A stretch of 64,000 nt of DNA from Lyophyllum atratum (taxonomy: Eukaryota > Basidiomycota > Agaricomycetes > Agaricales > Lyophyllaceae), in the NCBI GenBank assembly GCA_014905825.1, contig JACGCN010000016.1:620001-684000 (forward strand). The letters run 5' to 3'. A program made the translations under genes and the position numbers. Shown piece by piece: positions 39,242 to 52,138 of the stretch. Below the pieces are notes generated by a model. It had not been told where the DNA came from. It made no database searches and saw nothing but the letters and a program-made list of their open reading frames with translations. How positions within the stretch are numbered: position 1 is the stretch's first letter; each line of letters begins with the position of its first letter.

Positions 39242-42193
39242 ATGGCTGTTCTCGCACCTCCAGAGTGGCAACAATTGTATCCTTCGAGAGACATCACAAT
39301 GGATGTACCCGCTACAAATAACACGAACTCTAGGCAGCGTTTGTCACCGGCTAATGACAACCAACAAACTCATCCAGCGCAGCAACATCCGCATCCGCAG
39401 CAGCTTCCCCCTCAACACCAGCCGTCCTTCGCATACCCTGTTCAGCAGCCACAAGGCAGCTGGACACCTTCAATCGCTGCTGCCCCGTTTTACCCTTCCT
39501 TTTATCAAAATCACCAGCAGCAACCACCACAACCCTATCCAGCACAAATACCCCAACAATCCCCCTACTTCGACCCGGCCAACGCCCAGCTGGCGCAATG
39601 GGCTTATCAACAGATGATGTTCAATGCACAGCACGGATTCCCACCCCAACAACAGCGGAATGCTTCTTCCAACGATTACTTCGCTCAAAACCAAATAACG
39701 CCCAATTTTAATCCATTTCCTAGCGGTACCCCACCCCCGCACCAGAGCCATAGAGGTGGCGCAGGCGACCATCAGCAACAGGCGGGGCAGCAGGGGCAGT
39801 TCAATGGTTTTCACCCATACCGCCGTCCTAGCCGGCAGCCACCTCCACACTCACCTGATGTCGGTGACAGGCGCCAAGGAACCCCCGGCCCTCCACACCC
39901 ACCCTACAAACGTCCGGAGGCATCGGCATCTACTTCCTCCGTCAATTCGTCGACAAGCCAGCGCCAGAGGACCAACAGCAACCAAAGTGGTCACAGCGGT
40001 CATAATACCCCGTCATCGGCGAACGGAAGCAACCATGGTCGGAACGTGTCTCCATCCGTGCCCCCGAAGCGAAACACGCCTTCGCCCGCCTCGTCTTCTG
40101 GGTCGACGACGCCTGGGCAATTACGCGTTCCTCATCACCGGGGCTCGTCATCATCATCAGCAAATTCGGCAGCGCGGCCCTCGGGCATCTCACCCGCCCC
40201 GCCAGCATCTACGACAACCACATCATCTGCCAATGCTTCCTCGTCCCCTGCCGTCACGTCTCCGCCCGCTGCCACCCCCGCGTCCAAACCGCCCCTCTCC
40301 TCTTTCTCAGGGAAACTTCACCGCAAATGAAAGACGGATGTCACGCGATGACAGCGATCCCATGCTTGATCCTACCCCGAGCGCAAGCATGTTGCGGAGT
40401 GGCGGTCTCAAAGGCCGGCTACGACGTGCTTTATCCTTCAATGCAGCTCAGGCGTTGAAGGAGGAAGAGACTTCAGACGACGAGTCTATCAAGGCATCGA
40501 CATTTAGCAGTTCAAGCAAGCTGAAACCTAAAACGCCCGCAATCATTACATCTGCAACGGGCAAGGCCAGTGGGTCTGCTCCGGTCCGGGGCTCCACTGA
40601 TGGCGGGGACGACGCATCGACTGCGACGGTTCAGGTCAAGAAGAAAGGTCGTGCGGCTTCTTTGTTCAACGCGAGGCTGAACGTCAGCACGGACAATATC
40701 TCGCTTTCGTCGACCGTTAGCAGCGCTAGTGTCATGATCAGGAAATTGGGGTCCATGGGGAAACTGGCGAAGCGAAACTCACTAGCCGGAATCGCGTCGT
40801 TATTCAAGGATAAGGACAAGAAAAAGGATAAGGACGGGAAGAAGGGGACGGCCAAGGCGGAGGCGAGTGAGGCGAGTGTCTCGCATGTCACCGCGGAGCT
40901 GGATAGGACGAGTAGTGGCGACTGGACGGTCGGCACGGATATGAACGGGTTGAGTCCGGCTGCAAAGCTGGCACGGCAGCACACTCTCAAAAGCAACGCT
41001 GAGGCGGCGGCTCGAGCCAAAGCGGCACAGGAGGTGGCAGCTAATTCCGCATCCACTGTGAATGGCGCCAACGGGGCCGGCGTGCCCACATGGGATAGGA
41101 ACACAGCGACGAGGCAAGGGTCAGTGTCGCCTGTTAAGGGTTCAGCTGGGGTTAGGGTAAACGAGGATGGGACGCGGGTGCTAGTGGAAGAAGACGAGGA
41201 AGAGAGCGATGATGACGGCCATTACGTCGGTGCCCAGCAGCAGGCTGGGCAGACCTTCCAAGCGGATGGATGGGGTGAAGACGATGAGGATTGGGAAGGT
41301 GAAGGCGATGGTGATGAGGACGTGACGATTCGTGTGGGACTGGAGAGGACGAGTATAGATGACGAGGGGTATACGGAGGAGGTAGAGCCGTGGGCAATGA
41401 ATGTGCGAAGAAGTGTGGAAAAGACGAGACGACCAGCTAAAGGGATTCTAAAATGTAAGTGCAGTGTTGCTCGTTCCTTTCTTGGGTAGAAACTGACGTC
41501 GGTTGCTTAGATGCCGATTCTTATGATCAGCAAATATACCTGACCGAAAACTCCAACGCAAACCGTTTACGCTCCAACTCCTACAACTCACATCCAGGTC
41601 AAACGGAATTAGGACCACTGGCGCGCATTCCTTCCCCCGATCCTGACCACATCGACGGCCTCCATAAACACCCCCACTCATCGCATGCCTCCGGTGGGCC
41701 TGCAACGGCGCCCTCCCTCCCTCCTCTTTCGTTCGACACAGCGATGTCTCTGGATTCTCCGACCAAGGAACCCTCGACACCGACCAACGCCTCCCATAAC
41801 CAGAACCCCCTCGCTCCCCACCCACCAGAAAAGTCGAACGCCATCTTCAACCACCCGAACCTCAATTCCTCGGCACCTGCTCTGTCCACCATGACGAATA
41901 CGCCGATGATGCTGACACACCGGTCTGCGACGGCGCCGAGTAAGCGGTTGGCGTTTGCCAATAATTTGTCGGTTTATGACACGTTCCCGGCCTCTGTATA
42001 TGATCGGAGGAGTGAACCAGCGACGTGGAGTCGATTGACACCCGCGCTGGCGCAGAGGATTAAGGAGGAGCTGAACTCGTATAAGATGGAGGAGATGGAG
42101 GTCCATGCTTCGAGTCGAATCCAGTACGTTCTTTGCTCTGCTACTTCTTCTATACCTGACTTCCTCTCCTCTAGCACCCAATTCTTTGTTTAA
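39242..42193 (+). CDS. Large low-complexity protein with a conserved C-terminal motif (possibly Bni4-like)
   Basis: The N-terminal half is very rich in Gln/Pro/Ser/His. The central part carries GGLKGRLRRALSFNAAQALK and VMIRKLGSMGKLAKRNSLAG, Lys-rich and acidic stretches, then KGILKYADSYDQQIYLTEN across an intron. The end reads LTPALAQRIKEELNSYKMEE and VHASSRIHTQFFV. The reading frame changes near 40310: an intron of 58 (or 52) nt ending TCTTTCTCAG at 40310 joins the halves in phase, so one gene is preferred over two. Two further introns lie at about 41455-41510 and 42124-42179. A basic-helix plus VHxxSRxxTxFF tail is seen in fungal septum/bud-neck scaffold proteins such as Bni4. I consider that assignment tentative. 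Confidence 0.65.
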
Positions 42194-43346
42194 TTTAACG
42201 ACCACCTCCACTCTGTCCATGCTCTTGTTTCTATTTTGGATCCATGCCATCAACGACCCCGTCCCCCACACAATGAAGCTCTCCCTTTTATGCAAAACAT
42301 CGACGTTGCTTGCAATTTACCCTGTTAACAACTCCGAACATTCAACGAATTACCCGCGTTCTCACCGCAACGGCCGCTGGGATTCGAGTGAATACTCACG
42401 TCACTCCTATTCCCGGTCCCGTCAAGCGATTCAGTATACCCTCAATACACGTGTAATTAATCATTGCACGCGGTATCGGCTAGGCCCCTAGTCCTGCCAC
42501 ACCCCATGCGCTCGTTCCGTACGCCGGAGTCGTACTTTACCTTTATACTCATCTCACTTCGTTGTCGATGACTTGGACGGACATTCAGATATGCAGTCAA
42601 AATATACACACCACACGCACACGCACGTACACACATATCCCTCTCTCCCCCACACCATCCATCCAGTTTCTTAGGTTGTTCTCTGTCTCGATGTCTCTTT
42701 TCGTGTCATATCTCGTCTGTTCCTATCCTGTGTCACTTCAGCTAACACTCAATGTTTATATATCCCCATGCTTGCCATTCTCTCTGCACATCACGCACTA
42801 CCCGCTCCTCTCTCTCACTCTTCGATGTTTGTTGTCCGTTCGGGACCGCCTGCGGGTCTTGACCGTCTCGCGTGCGGGTCATCTGCTAGAGCACAGTGGC
42901 TCTGAAACTCAAGGAACAAGGAGATGGTACTCCCATGGTGGGGTACATTCGCCTCGCAACTGGAAGGAGGGGCTGATGAATACCTGATCCTATACTTATA
43001 TTACGGGCTTTGGATGGATAATGTCCATGAATAAATTTCTCCTTTTTCGACGCAAAGCTTAGGCTTAATACCACAGCGTAATTCAGGATATCGCATTACC
43101 GGCTTGAGATGGCCCTTAGATAGTTTGTAAGTAAGCAAGCATAGTACATATACGTCGGTAAGTACGTCAGGGAGGAGGAGAGCCTCAGGTGCCTGAGGTG
43201 TTGAGGTCGGCCCGGGGGTGAGTGAATGTTGCCGCCGGATTACCTAATTATCAGCCTTCCCATTCGACGAGATTAGATCCGGGACAGGATAACAAACTGA
43301 TCAGCAAGTTCCGGACATCTTCAGATTCTCCTGGCAAACCACTCCG
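42194..43346. other. Spacer between the scaffold-like gene and the M1 aminopeptidase
   Basis: Probable 3' UTR, CT-rich, with a short CA-rich microsatellite near 42600-42640. No gene recognised. Confidence 0.45.
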
Positions 43347-46043
43347 ATGGCAGATCCAACGACACAGTCCAACTACCTTCAAATTACAACCGAGCATCTT
43401 GCCCTTGAATGGACGCTCGATTTCGATGCAAAACTAATATCAGGGTCTGCTACCCACCATCTTCTAGTTAAAGAGGATGATGTCAAGGAAGTTATGTGAG
43501 TAGACCATCTCCGTTCTCAATACACTGACTTATTCGACCTCCAGCTTTGATACGTCAGAACTGGACCTTTCCGATGCCAAGATCGACGGGAAATCAGTCC
43601 CTGTGAGCTCTGCTGCCACAGGCACTGCGATTGGGCGTTCTGAGTTGTGTTCCTGCAGTTTGATCTCAAGGCGAAACATGAAGTCATGGGATCTGCTCTC
43701 CATATCGGCTTACCCTCCGGCCTGAAATCTGGCCAGTATATTGATGTTAAGGTAGAATACAAAACGACGAAGGCTTGCACTGCTTTGCAGTGGTTGGACA
43801 AGGCGTATGTCTCTTTGGAATTTTATCCAGCAACAGACGCTTACAGCATTTAAATCGAAGGCAGACACAGGGAAAGACTTTCTCTTTCTTGTTCAGTCAA
43901 TGTCAACCCATCTACGCTCGTGCTATTGCGCCTCTGCAAGGTGAGCACCAATATAATTTTGTTAATCTCGTGTTTCTCATGATCAGTTGTGAAAATAAGA
44001 TACCCCGTCGGCAAAGATCGTGCGTGGAATCTCTACCTGACTAGCATAGATCCGCCTTAATTTTTTCTTCAGAAATATTCCGCAAAAGTTACTTCTGTAC
44101 TTCCTGTCCTCCTCTCTGCAATACGTGAATCTCCCCCCTCTAATGGCCCCGCGCACGATGGGAAGGTCATCGGCAAAGACCTCGTTACTTACTCGTATAC
44201 GCAGGTCAGTAATCAAGTATACCTTTTCCTCGGTAGTTTCCCCTGATGCTCGTGGCAGCCGGTCCCAATTCCATCCTATCTCATTGCAATAGCTGCAGGA
44301 AACGTCGTATACAAGGGCTTCCCACAATATGAAGACAAGCAGTGGACCTCGGGTATCTGGGCCGAGCCGGAACTGATTGACAGTGCGTACTGGGAGTTCA
44401 GCGAAGATACTGCAAGGTATATCTACCGTCCTCGGTTTATCAGCCTGCTGCTGAACACTACCCAACTTTTTCCAGATTCGTCGCCGCTGAAGAGAAAATC
44501 GTCACTCCCTATAAGTTTGGAGTGTACGATTTGTTAGTGCTTCCCCCTGCTTTCCCTTACGGTGGAATGGTAAGCTACCTGCATAGTTCACACCCCTTCT
44601 GATGCTGAAGAAAGTTCCTGTCGCACAGGAAAATGCATGCTTGACGTTCTTAACTCCCAGTATGCTTCACATCCGCTGCCGCACCATCCAAGTCTGACCC
44701 ATGTACTCGCCTCAAAGCTCTCCTCGCTGGGGATCGTAGTCTCGTCGATGTTGTCGTCCACGAGGCAACCCATTCCTGGTTCGGTAACGGAGTTACGTGC
44801 GTCATAATGTTCGCATCTGTCTTTACGCATATTGATTCATCTTCAGTCATGCCAACGCCTCACACTTCTGGCTCAACGAAGGGTGGACGACATATATCGA
44901 GCGTGTGCTGCAAGAGACCCTATACACGCCCGCACATCGCGATTTCTCCTTCATCATCGGCTCGAAGGCGCTCAAGAATGCCCTCGAGGAGTTCCAGAAG
45001 GAGCCCAAGTACCAGCGGCTTGTCATTGATTTTGAGCACGGCGAGGACCCCGATAACGCGTTCAGCAGTATTCCGTACGAGAAGGGCGCCAACCTGATTC
45101 TGCATATCGGTACGTACCTACCTTGTTACGGCCGTGATCTTGTATTAACAGAGTGGCTGGACAGAGCGGACACTAGGAGGTTTGGACGTGCTCCTTCCAT
45201 ACGTGAAGGAATATGTAAGTACATTCATTGGGAAGAATGTAACCACTCAAGAGTGGAAAGACCATCTATATGGGTACTTTGAAAAGCATGGCGGACCGGA
45301 GAAGATCAAGGCGCTGGACTCTGTGGACTGGGATGTGCGTGCTATCGGGTTAACTAGCAGGATCGAAATTTATAGATTGGCAGGCTTGGTTTTACGGAGA
45401 AGGGCTCAAGCTTCCTGTGGAAATGGAGTACGATGTGACGCTGGCGAAACAGGCGTACGCACTTGCCGCGCAATGGGACGCCGCGCGCTCGACTTCCGAT
45501 GTGTCTCAGCTCATGTTCAAGGAGTCCGATCTCGCGGACTTTAACTCGAACCAAATCAGTCAGTCGTCTCCCTCATCTCAGTCATACCATGTACAACCTT
45601 GACTGATCAATCTCGACGTATAGTCGTCTTCCTTGAGAGGCTCCAGTCCTACTCGCAACTGCCCCTTCCCCATGTCCAGCATCTCGGCAACCTGTACAAG
45701 GTCTCCACGACGACCAACGCCGAGATCCGCTTCCGCTTCTATGAGCTCGCGCTGACTGACACCAAGTCGGAGTCTGCAAAGGCGTTTGCGCCTGATGCGG
45801 TCAACTGGATCGTCGGCGCGGATGGATCTGGGATGATTGTGGGACGCATGAAGTTCTGCCGCCCAATCTTCAGGACCGTGGCTAAGGTCGATCGTGATCT
45901 TGCGGTAAAGGTGTGGCAGGCTAACCAGGAGGCATTCCACCCCGTGGCGCGGAGGTTGATCGACAAGGTACGGTTTATTTCTGATAACATTGGGTTTGGT
46001 GACTGGGCTGACTGGGATTTTGCAGGATCTTGGACTTGCTTGA
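43347..46043 (+). CDS. Leukotriene-A4-hydrolase-type M1 aminopeptidase
   Basis: Zinc aminopeptidase/epoxide hydrolase family. The N-terminal domain opens MADPTTQSNYLQITTEHLAL. Substrate-binding GGMEN is formed across an intron (PYGGM then ENACLTFLTP). The zinc site is VVHEATHSWFGNGVT with HExxH, and the third ligand lies in HFWLNEGWTTYIER. The C-terminal HEAT-like domain reads FLERLQSYSQLPLPHVQHL and ends after an intron as DKDLGLA. About ten introns of 50-60 nt break the gene. In fungi these enzymes are cytosolic/nuclear aminopeptidases (yeast Lap2 type). All catalytic residues that I can check are present. Confidence 0.93.
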
Positions 46044-46324
46044 AGTGAACAAGGAAGTAGGAAGGAACACATTTATCTGTTAGGAATTTATAACGTATTT
46101 CATGTGGTTGAGCGGTTTTATGGATGCTTTGTTCAGATGCATGAGTATGTCGAGTACAGACCACTTACTTCCTTCCATTCATTGACTTCAATGGACATCC
46201 ACCCGCGACACAGTTAGCTGATGAAGGCGGAAATAGATTTTTTAAAAATGCTATCCATTAGGCATGAATCCAATATTGAGAATCACTGTCTATAAAACCT
46301 ACGCTCGCAGTACAGCGATAAACC

Positions 46325-47785
46325 CTACTTGAAGCCACCCCATAGATCGCCGAACACGTCATCTTTCTTTGGCGGGGCTCCCACTCCCGCCCCCGCCCCA
46401 CCAAACGATCCAAACAGATCCTGTGCGGGTGTGGGTGAAGCAGCAGGCGCCGACGATCCCCATACTGCTGTGGTATTGAAGAGGCCTGCCTGTTGCTGTC
46501 CCGCAGCCACAGCTGGGGTGGAGCCCCAGAGGTTACCCTGCGCGGGAGGGACGAGAGAGGGAGCTGCCCCCGCCCAGCCGGAACTAGTACCCCATGCGCC
46601 GGCGCCGGATGTGCCTAGCATGCTTGTTGGCGCAGGTTGTTGTTGATGTTGCTGCTGTAGCTGTTGTTGATGTTGCTGCTGTTGCCACATCTGCTGCTGC
46701 GCTGGCGTAGGTTGCGCACCCCATGGCGAGGCAGCTGCGTTCTGCCCGCCGAATTGACCGAAGGCGGAAGGTGCGGGTGCTGGGGCCGCGGAGAAGAGAG
46801 AGAGGATGTCTTGTTTGACGTCTTTCTTGGGTGCCTCGGACGGGGTGGCGAAGCCTGTAGTTGTGGGTGGCGCATGGAAATCAAGCGAGAAGAGGTCGTT
46901 CTCGGGTGCTTTGGCCTGCGCGGGAAGTGGGGATGGGGCTTTCGCAGCAGCGATGGGTGGTGGTGTGGCTGCGGAGGTGGGCTGGCGCTGGGCGTTGGTG
47001 TAGTTCGTGGAGAGGAGCTGTCGGGCTTGAGGTTGGCGCGTGGTGGTGGGTGGTGGAGAGCGGGTGGAGAGGCTGGCGCTGGGTGAATGGGTAGGCCGGG
47101 ATGTCGAGGCAGCGGGGGTATGTTGTTGTGGCTGGGAGGTGGCGGCGGCTTGTATTTGAGCTTGGGCACCGCGTGTTAAGACGGAAGGATCGGTGGGAGG
47201 AGGGCCATCCATAGCCCAGCGCTTGGATTCGTATTTCGAGCGCACAAACGATTCCATTTTGCTGTGATAGAGAATTAGAAAAAGTACTGATGTGGAAATG
47301 GTTTAGCAACGCACTGCTCAGGTGGAACGTGCCCCGCCTTCAGATGTGCTTCCCAGTATAGATTTGCGAGATGGTTACCCCATTTCTGAATGGACTGTGT
47401 GATATGTCAGTACACGATAAATAGGTCAAGTAGGTGCAGTGACCTCCATCTGTTCCGGTGTCCATGTGTCCAGATCGACAGATTTTACTTTGCTGATGTG
47501 GGTGCCCATACCGCGATGGATGCCTGAGCAGCGAATGCATAGGAAGACGCCGCTATGAAGAATATGAGTACTACGTAGATGCGGGAGTGACTGCACGCGA
47601 TGCTCACAGATTCCAAGATGCCCATCGAGGGTCTGTACAATGATCAGCTCGGTGTGCATTGCACTGGCGAGCGAGAACATACCATTGCGCTTGCAGTCAG
47701 CGCATACTTTATTCTCTGGCCGTTTGACGAGCTCGCGGAGGGTGCGAGTAAACTTTTCAGTTGTGGCCTTGTCCTGTCGCGACAT
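46325..47785 (-). CDS. ArfGAP-domain protein (Age2/SMAP-like)
   Basis: GTPase-activating protein for Arf, acting in Golgi/endosome vesicle traffic. The zinc finger is assembled over two introns: [10 protein letters not shown] + DPRWASWN + [20 protein letters not shown], giving CxxC-x16-CxxC and the arginine finger in SGIHR. It continues [14 protein letters not shown] and [15 protein letters not shown]. The C-terminal two thirds are Pro/Gln/Ala-rich with [10 protein letters not shown] and DLFGSF, clathrin/adaptor-type short motifs, and a poly-Gln run encoded at about 46640-46700. It is tail to tail with the M1 aminopeptidase, with about 280 bp between the stop codons. Confidence 0.92.
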
Positions 47786-48913
47786 GGTGGTTGATGTTGA
47801 ACTTAGAAATCCAAATTTATATTCCACCTCAGTCACTAACACCCACCACGTTGCCTCCGCATTGCCTCACCCCCTGCTTCAAGCAAGTCTCAATCAGCTA
47901 ATCTGATGCATCATACACGACAAGCCCTTAGCTTAGAGCAGCGATTCTTGTACAGGTCCTCATTACCAATGGAACAGACTCGCGGACGCTCGACACGACA
48001 TCGAACAGCGTCTGGTCATCCGGCATTCTCGCGATACTTGGTTCTACTTAGCAATTTTCTTGAAGGCACATTCCATCAAGGTGGCCACCATTATCTCAGT
48101 AATCAACCTGCTACAGGTAAGAGGCTTGGGTACATGAAGCGGAGGCATAGCACGGAATACCCTTTCGCCTTCCTCTACCCAGACTTACCTCGACCGACAC
48201 ATAATGCAGGAGGCTAGAGCGCACTGGGACTTGGCCTTCCCGGCTTCTTCGAAATAAGGAAGGGAAAGACAACGCGTGTCACGCGTGCATACCCCCTATT
48301 TCTTCGTCCTGCACCGCTAATTATCCTGAATACCTATGAGCGAGTAAGTTTCCGTGTTATCTTTTGTGGGTGGCCCGCCCAGATGTCGGTTTAGCAAGCG
48401 GGTTTGAATTGACTCTTTGACCATCCTACTGGACAGAGTAAAACTAGATGGGATAGTGATCGACCGACGGCAAAGGTCAATCTTGCCTTTTACTTCTGCT
48501 GCACGACTACTGGAACCGTACATGGCCCTCCACGACTCTCCCGTTGTGACATCACGATGGCGGGAAACATTCGAAATACTCTGGCAATCCAAACTTGGTG
48601 ACTCTCACCATGTTCGAACATCCGCAACCCTAGTGCGATACCACCCAGCTCTCCGCCTTAATCCTCCATCTGAAGCCCGTCGGATATACCGGTGGCTCCG
48701 ATATACTTTAGGAGTTGTTGTTTATTCGCCGCATGGATTTAATTGGGACACCATTATGCTCTGACTTTTGCAGGTCCATAATCACAGGTTGTGATCCCGA
48801 ATCGAACGGCGTCTGCCCCTTAATAACCCTATATTGTCCGGGAGGATAACTAGAAATCTGCAGAAGTAAGACACCCCCTACTACTAGGCTTCAACGACAA
48901 CCACCTCATTCCA
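47786..48913. other. Spacer upstream of the ArfGAP gene
   Basis: Probably a divergent promoter region shared by the ArfGAP gene and the gene at 48914. Several frames are open for 80-110 codons but start without ATG or show no family. Confidence 0.4.
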
Positions 48914-49516
48914 ATGTTACAGAACGACCGTCTCCCCCTCAGCCACCACGAACACGCTGTCAGCGCTGCCAATCCCGCCAATCATGGCAGTATGCCCCTA
49001 GACACAGTACAAACATTGAGCCCTTCGAGCTCCCCCGGTAGCCGAAAGCCCGTTCACGCAGTAACGCCCACTCAAAGCTTCGACTCTGCTGCTTCGAAGC
49101 AGCCTGCTATCCGCGAAGCCCTTGCCCTGGCAGGGTACCTGGGAGATTACACTCTTGCCCCCGGATTCAATCTCCCAATGTTCCAGCACAACTCCAGTGA
49201 GCTCCAGGAGATTCACCTCGACATCGACATCCGGCGTCCGAGTGCAGCACTCCGTACTGCTCTAGCGCGCGCCCTCTTCCCTGTACCGGGTGTCGTGCAT
49301 GCTCGGGGTGAAAGGGAGTATGCGCTGCCTATCATCGCGCCCGAGGGTTCGAAGATGGAGGAGAGCGAGTATTGGGCACTGGCAGTCAAAGAGGGGATTT
49401 ACAAGGGCGACTTTGGGAGCCATGGGCGTCCAAGTGGTGCGCCGCCGTTTCAGCGATGTGATATCGAGGAAGATGAGGTAAAGAAAGGAGTTTGGAGTAG
49501 CTTGAAGTGTTGGTAG
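48914..49516 (+). CDS. Hypothetical protein, 200 aa
   Basis: A single-exon frame starting MLQNDRLPLSHHEHAVS and ending KKGVWSSLKCW. The N-terminal 60 residues are Ser/Pro-rich and likely disordered. The rest (ALALAGYLGDYTLAPGFNLP, SELQEIHLDIDIRRPSA, EYWALAVKEGIYKGDF) looks like a small folded domain. I do not recognise it. The coding appearance (coherent composition, ATG start) supports a real gene, but no homology can be claimed. Confidence 0.5.
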   Translation: MLQNDRLPLSHHEHAVSAANPANHGSMPLDTVQTLSPSSSPGSRKPVHAVTPTQSFDSAASKQPAIREALALAGYLGDYTLAPGFNLPMFQHNSSELQEIHLDIDIRRPSAALRTALARALFPVPGVVHARGEREYALPIIAPEGSKMEESEYWALAVKEGIYKGDFGSHGRPSGAPPFQRCDIEEDEVKKGVWSSLKCW

Positions 49517-50098
49517 AGGAGATCTAGAGAGTTCAAGGGGGTTGATATTATCTTGGGTGATTGATCTGCATGCGATGACAGAATTGAGTCTATACAGTAA
49601 CTACTGCTACATAACAATTCATCAGCGTCCACCAGCGACACTCCTACTGGGCAGCGGACAAAAAGTTAGGCATTGGACAGAAACTGTCAGTCTTATTTTA
49701 GATCAAAGTTCTTTCCGCAGCATGATGTGCATACATCTCTGGCGAGTTTCGGACAGTTGACTCAGTCGCACTAACTCGCTAGGAGGTCAAGCTAGAAAGA
49801 ATTGCAAAAATGTGGCGCTTGCTTCCTAGTCAGAAGGAAAATAGTGTGGTGGAATGGTCAAGTGGATTTCATCGAACATGAGGCCTGATGGTTTACACTC
49901 CCAAAAAAGTCTGGGCTGAGAAGCCCTAATAACTGCAATGTCGTAACATGGAATCTCATTGAATGCGTAAGCTATGAGCGGTTGCGTGGATACATTATAT
50001 GAAGAGCGGGGAACCTAATTATGCCGCGACTTTCTCCTTCACCTCTTCGGGGGCTAAAACCCTGCCAGAATCATCCCTCCGGGCCCTAGGAGATAGTG
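49517..50098. other. Spacer between the hypothetical gene and UNC93-like 1
   Basis: Convergent 3' ends; no gene seen. Confidence 0.5.
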
Positions 50099-52138
50099 TC
50101 AGAGAAGTAAATCAACTGGTTGATAAATTGCGTACAAAACTTCATCTTCGATTCCAGTGTGTTCCTTCACCCGCAGGTGGATCATGGGGAGGACGAAGAC
50201 TAGACCAGCGACGAGGAGAGCCCATGTCGAGATGAAGATGTTCATGTAGCTGTGACGTGGTCTAAGCATATATACATTAGCCATATGGCAAAAAGACTTA
50301 CGGGATCTTGATAGCGTCTGCGCGCCACACGCCCGCAGCACCAGCGGACTGAATTGACTTGTCTTTAAAAGAAGGAAGGTCAGCCCATGGAAATCTGGGT
50401 AAACGGAGTGTGTTGAACGCACAGAAGCCAGCGAAATACGCCAACTTAGCAGGGTCGTTCGACATAGCGCCCATCAGCCAGTACGCGGTCGTCTGCCACA
50501 TGGCATCGAGAACACCACAGAAGATGTACAAGAAGATCTTGCCAGTGTATCCAGCGTCGAAAATGTCGAGACGCTCGGAATCAGGAGGCACGGAAGCGCG
50601 AGTATATTCTCTAGAGCCAAGTCGGCATAAGTAATAATTCGTGGGGGAGTATTGCGAACTGACTTTTGATAGAAGTAGCCCCAGATGTGAATCATGAATA
50701 CAAACAAGAAGAGAATGCTCCACCCGGAGAAGGCACGAACGCGGCGACTGAACCTCTTTTGGTCAAGGAGGAGGCCTATGGCGAGGGATCCGACGATCTG
50801 GGAGATCCAATAGACGAGATTGTTCAGTGCGCGCGCGCGGATGTTGAAGATCGCGCCGTTGTAATCGTTGAATTCTGCCAAAAATGTCTCAGGTTTCGAC
50901 CCTTATCACGTAAACCGGAGCGACAATCGGGTGGACTTACGCCATGTGTAGAACCAGTTGGAAGACAAGAACATGGGGAAGAGCAGGATGATCATGGGGT
51001 CGGTCCGGAGCGCAACCCAGAGGCCAAAGATCTCTGTTTTCCAGGATGGCTGGCGGACGGCAGTGACCTTCGTGCCGTCGGTACGAATCATCTTGTTGGG
51101 ATCGGCCATGGCGAGGGGAATTGTCACGCCAATCAAGGTGAGAACAAGGAAACCAATCTGCGAACTACATCAGTAGGCTTTGACATGATACAGATTAGCA
51201 ACGTACGTAGGTTCCATTGCCGACTGTTTGACATTGAGTCAATTAGTGCCATAAAGTCGTTTAACGAGGAGCTTTCTTACCAGAATTGGACTGAAAAGTG
51301 GAAGCGAGTGAGTTCTAGCCCGAGCGTCGAATGAACATGTGAAGCGTACTTTGGAGTGGAAATTTTGACCAAGTGCAACTGATGCGCCGACGACACCACC
51401 CAAATTGAAAATGGACCAGAAGACGCCGATGTATTTGCCCTTCTCGCCTTCCGTGGGGTAGGCCATCATGAGCGAACCCTGTGCAGTCCAGAGGAGGCCA
51501 GCGCAGATGCCAAGGATGGCACCCGCAGCAATCACGAAGCCGCCCGCATTGGGGTGAATGTTGGTGGCGCTATCGTAGTGTGAATGAAGGGCGAACAGAA
51601 GATAGGTTGGGTGCGTACAGCCATGAACCAATGTAGAGAGCGTATCCTGTGGTACCCAACAGCAGCGTCAGACGTGAACCAAGCTTATTGTTGACAGATC
51701 TGGAGATTGATGGTTATTTTCGGTGTCCTCCTGGGTTCGAAAAGCGAAGCACGCACCCTGCGAAGAAAGCAGAAACAGCGAAGGTAGCATACAAAGCCGC
51801 GTTGGAGTTAGCGCTCGTGGTATTGTCGACTTGACCGCCGCCTCCGAGACCATTGAGGGCGTTGAACAAGCCTGATGCAGTAATGAGTCAAAGTTCCGAT
51901 GATCTAATGAGAGCAGAACACACCTGGGCACATGAAGCATACAAAGCCGAGCATGCATACCTGGTAGGGCACAGTATGTCAGTGGCGAAGAGACCACATG
52001 TGAGAAAAGAAAACCTGCCTGGGTAAGAGGGTGGTAGTACGTGCCCCTCCATCCAGTGGGCCGCTCAAAGACATGCTGGGAGGCATTGTCGCTGCCGCCG
52101 CTATTATAGCCCTTCTCGTTATCGACAACGTCAGTCAT
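50099..52138 (-). CDS. UNC93-like MFS transporter 1
   Basis: A multi-pass membrane protein of the UNC-93/DUF895 branch of the major facilitator superfamily. The N-terminal tail MTDVVDNEKGYNSGGS precedes RPTGWRGTYYHPLTQ. Membrane segments follow, including NAALYATFAVSAFFAG, GGFVIAAGAILGICAGLLWT, YIGVFWSIFNLGGVVGASVA and YMNIFISTWALLVAGLVFVL. The signature-like LLWTAQGSLMMAYPTEGEKG lies between helices. It ends VKEHTGIEDEVLYAIYQPVD. About eight introns occur. The substrate is unknown. It is a tandem duplicate of the next gene, in the same orientation, with parallel intron positions. Confidence 0.88.

Noticed and set aside
48417..48764. A 115-codon frame upstream of the hypothetical gene at 48914
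   Set aside because: It opens with TTG rather than ATG, shows no family, and lies in a likely promoter region.
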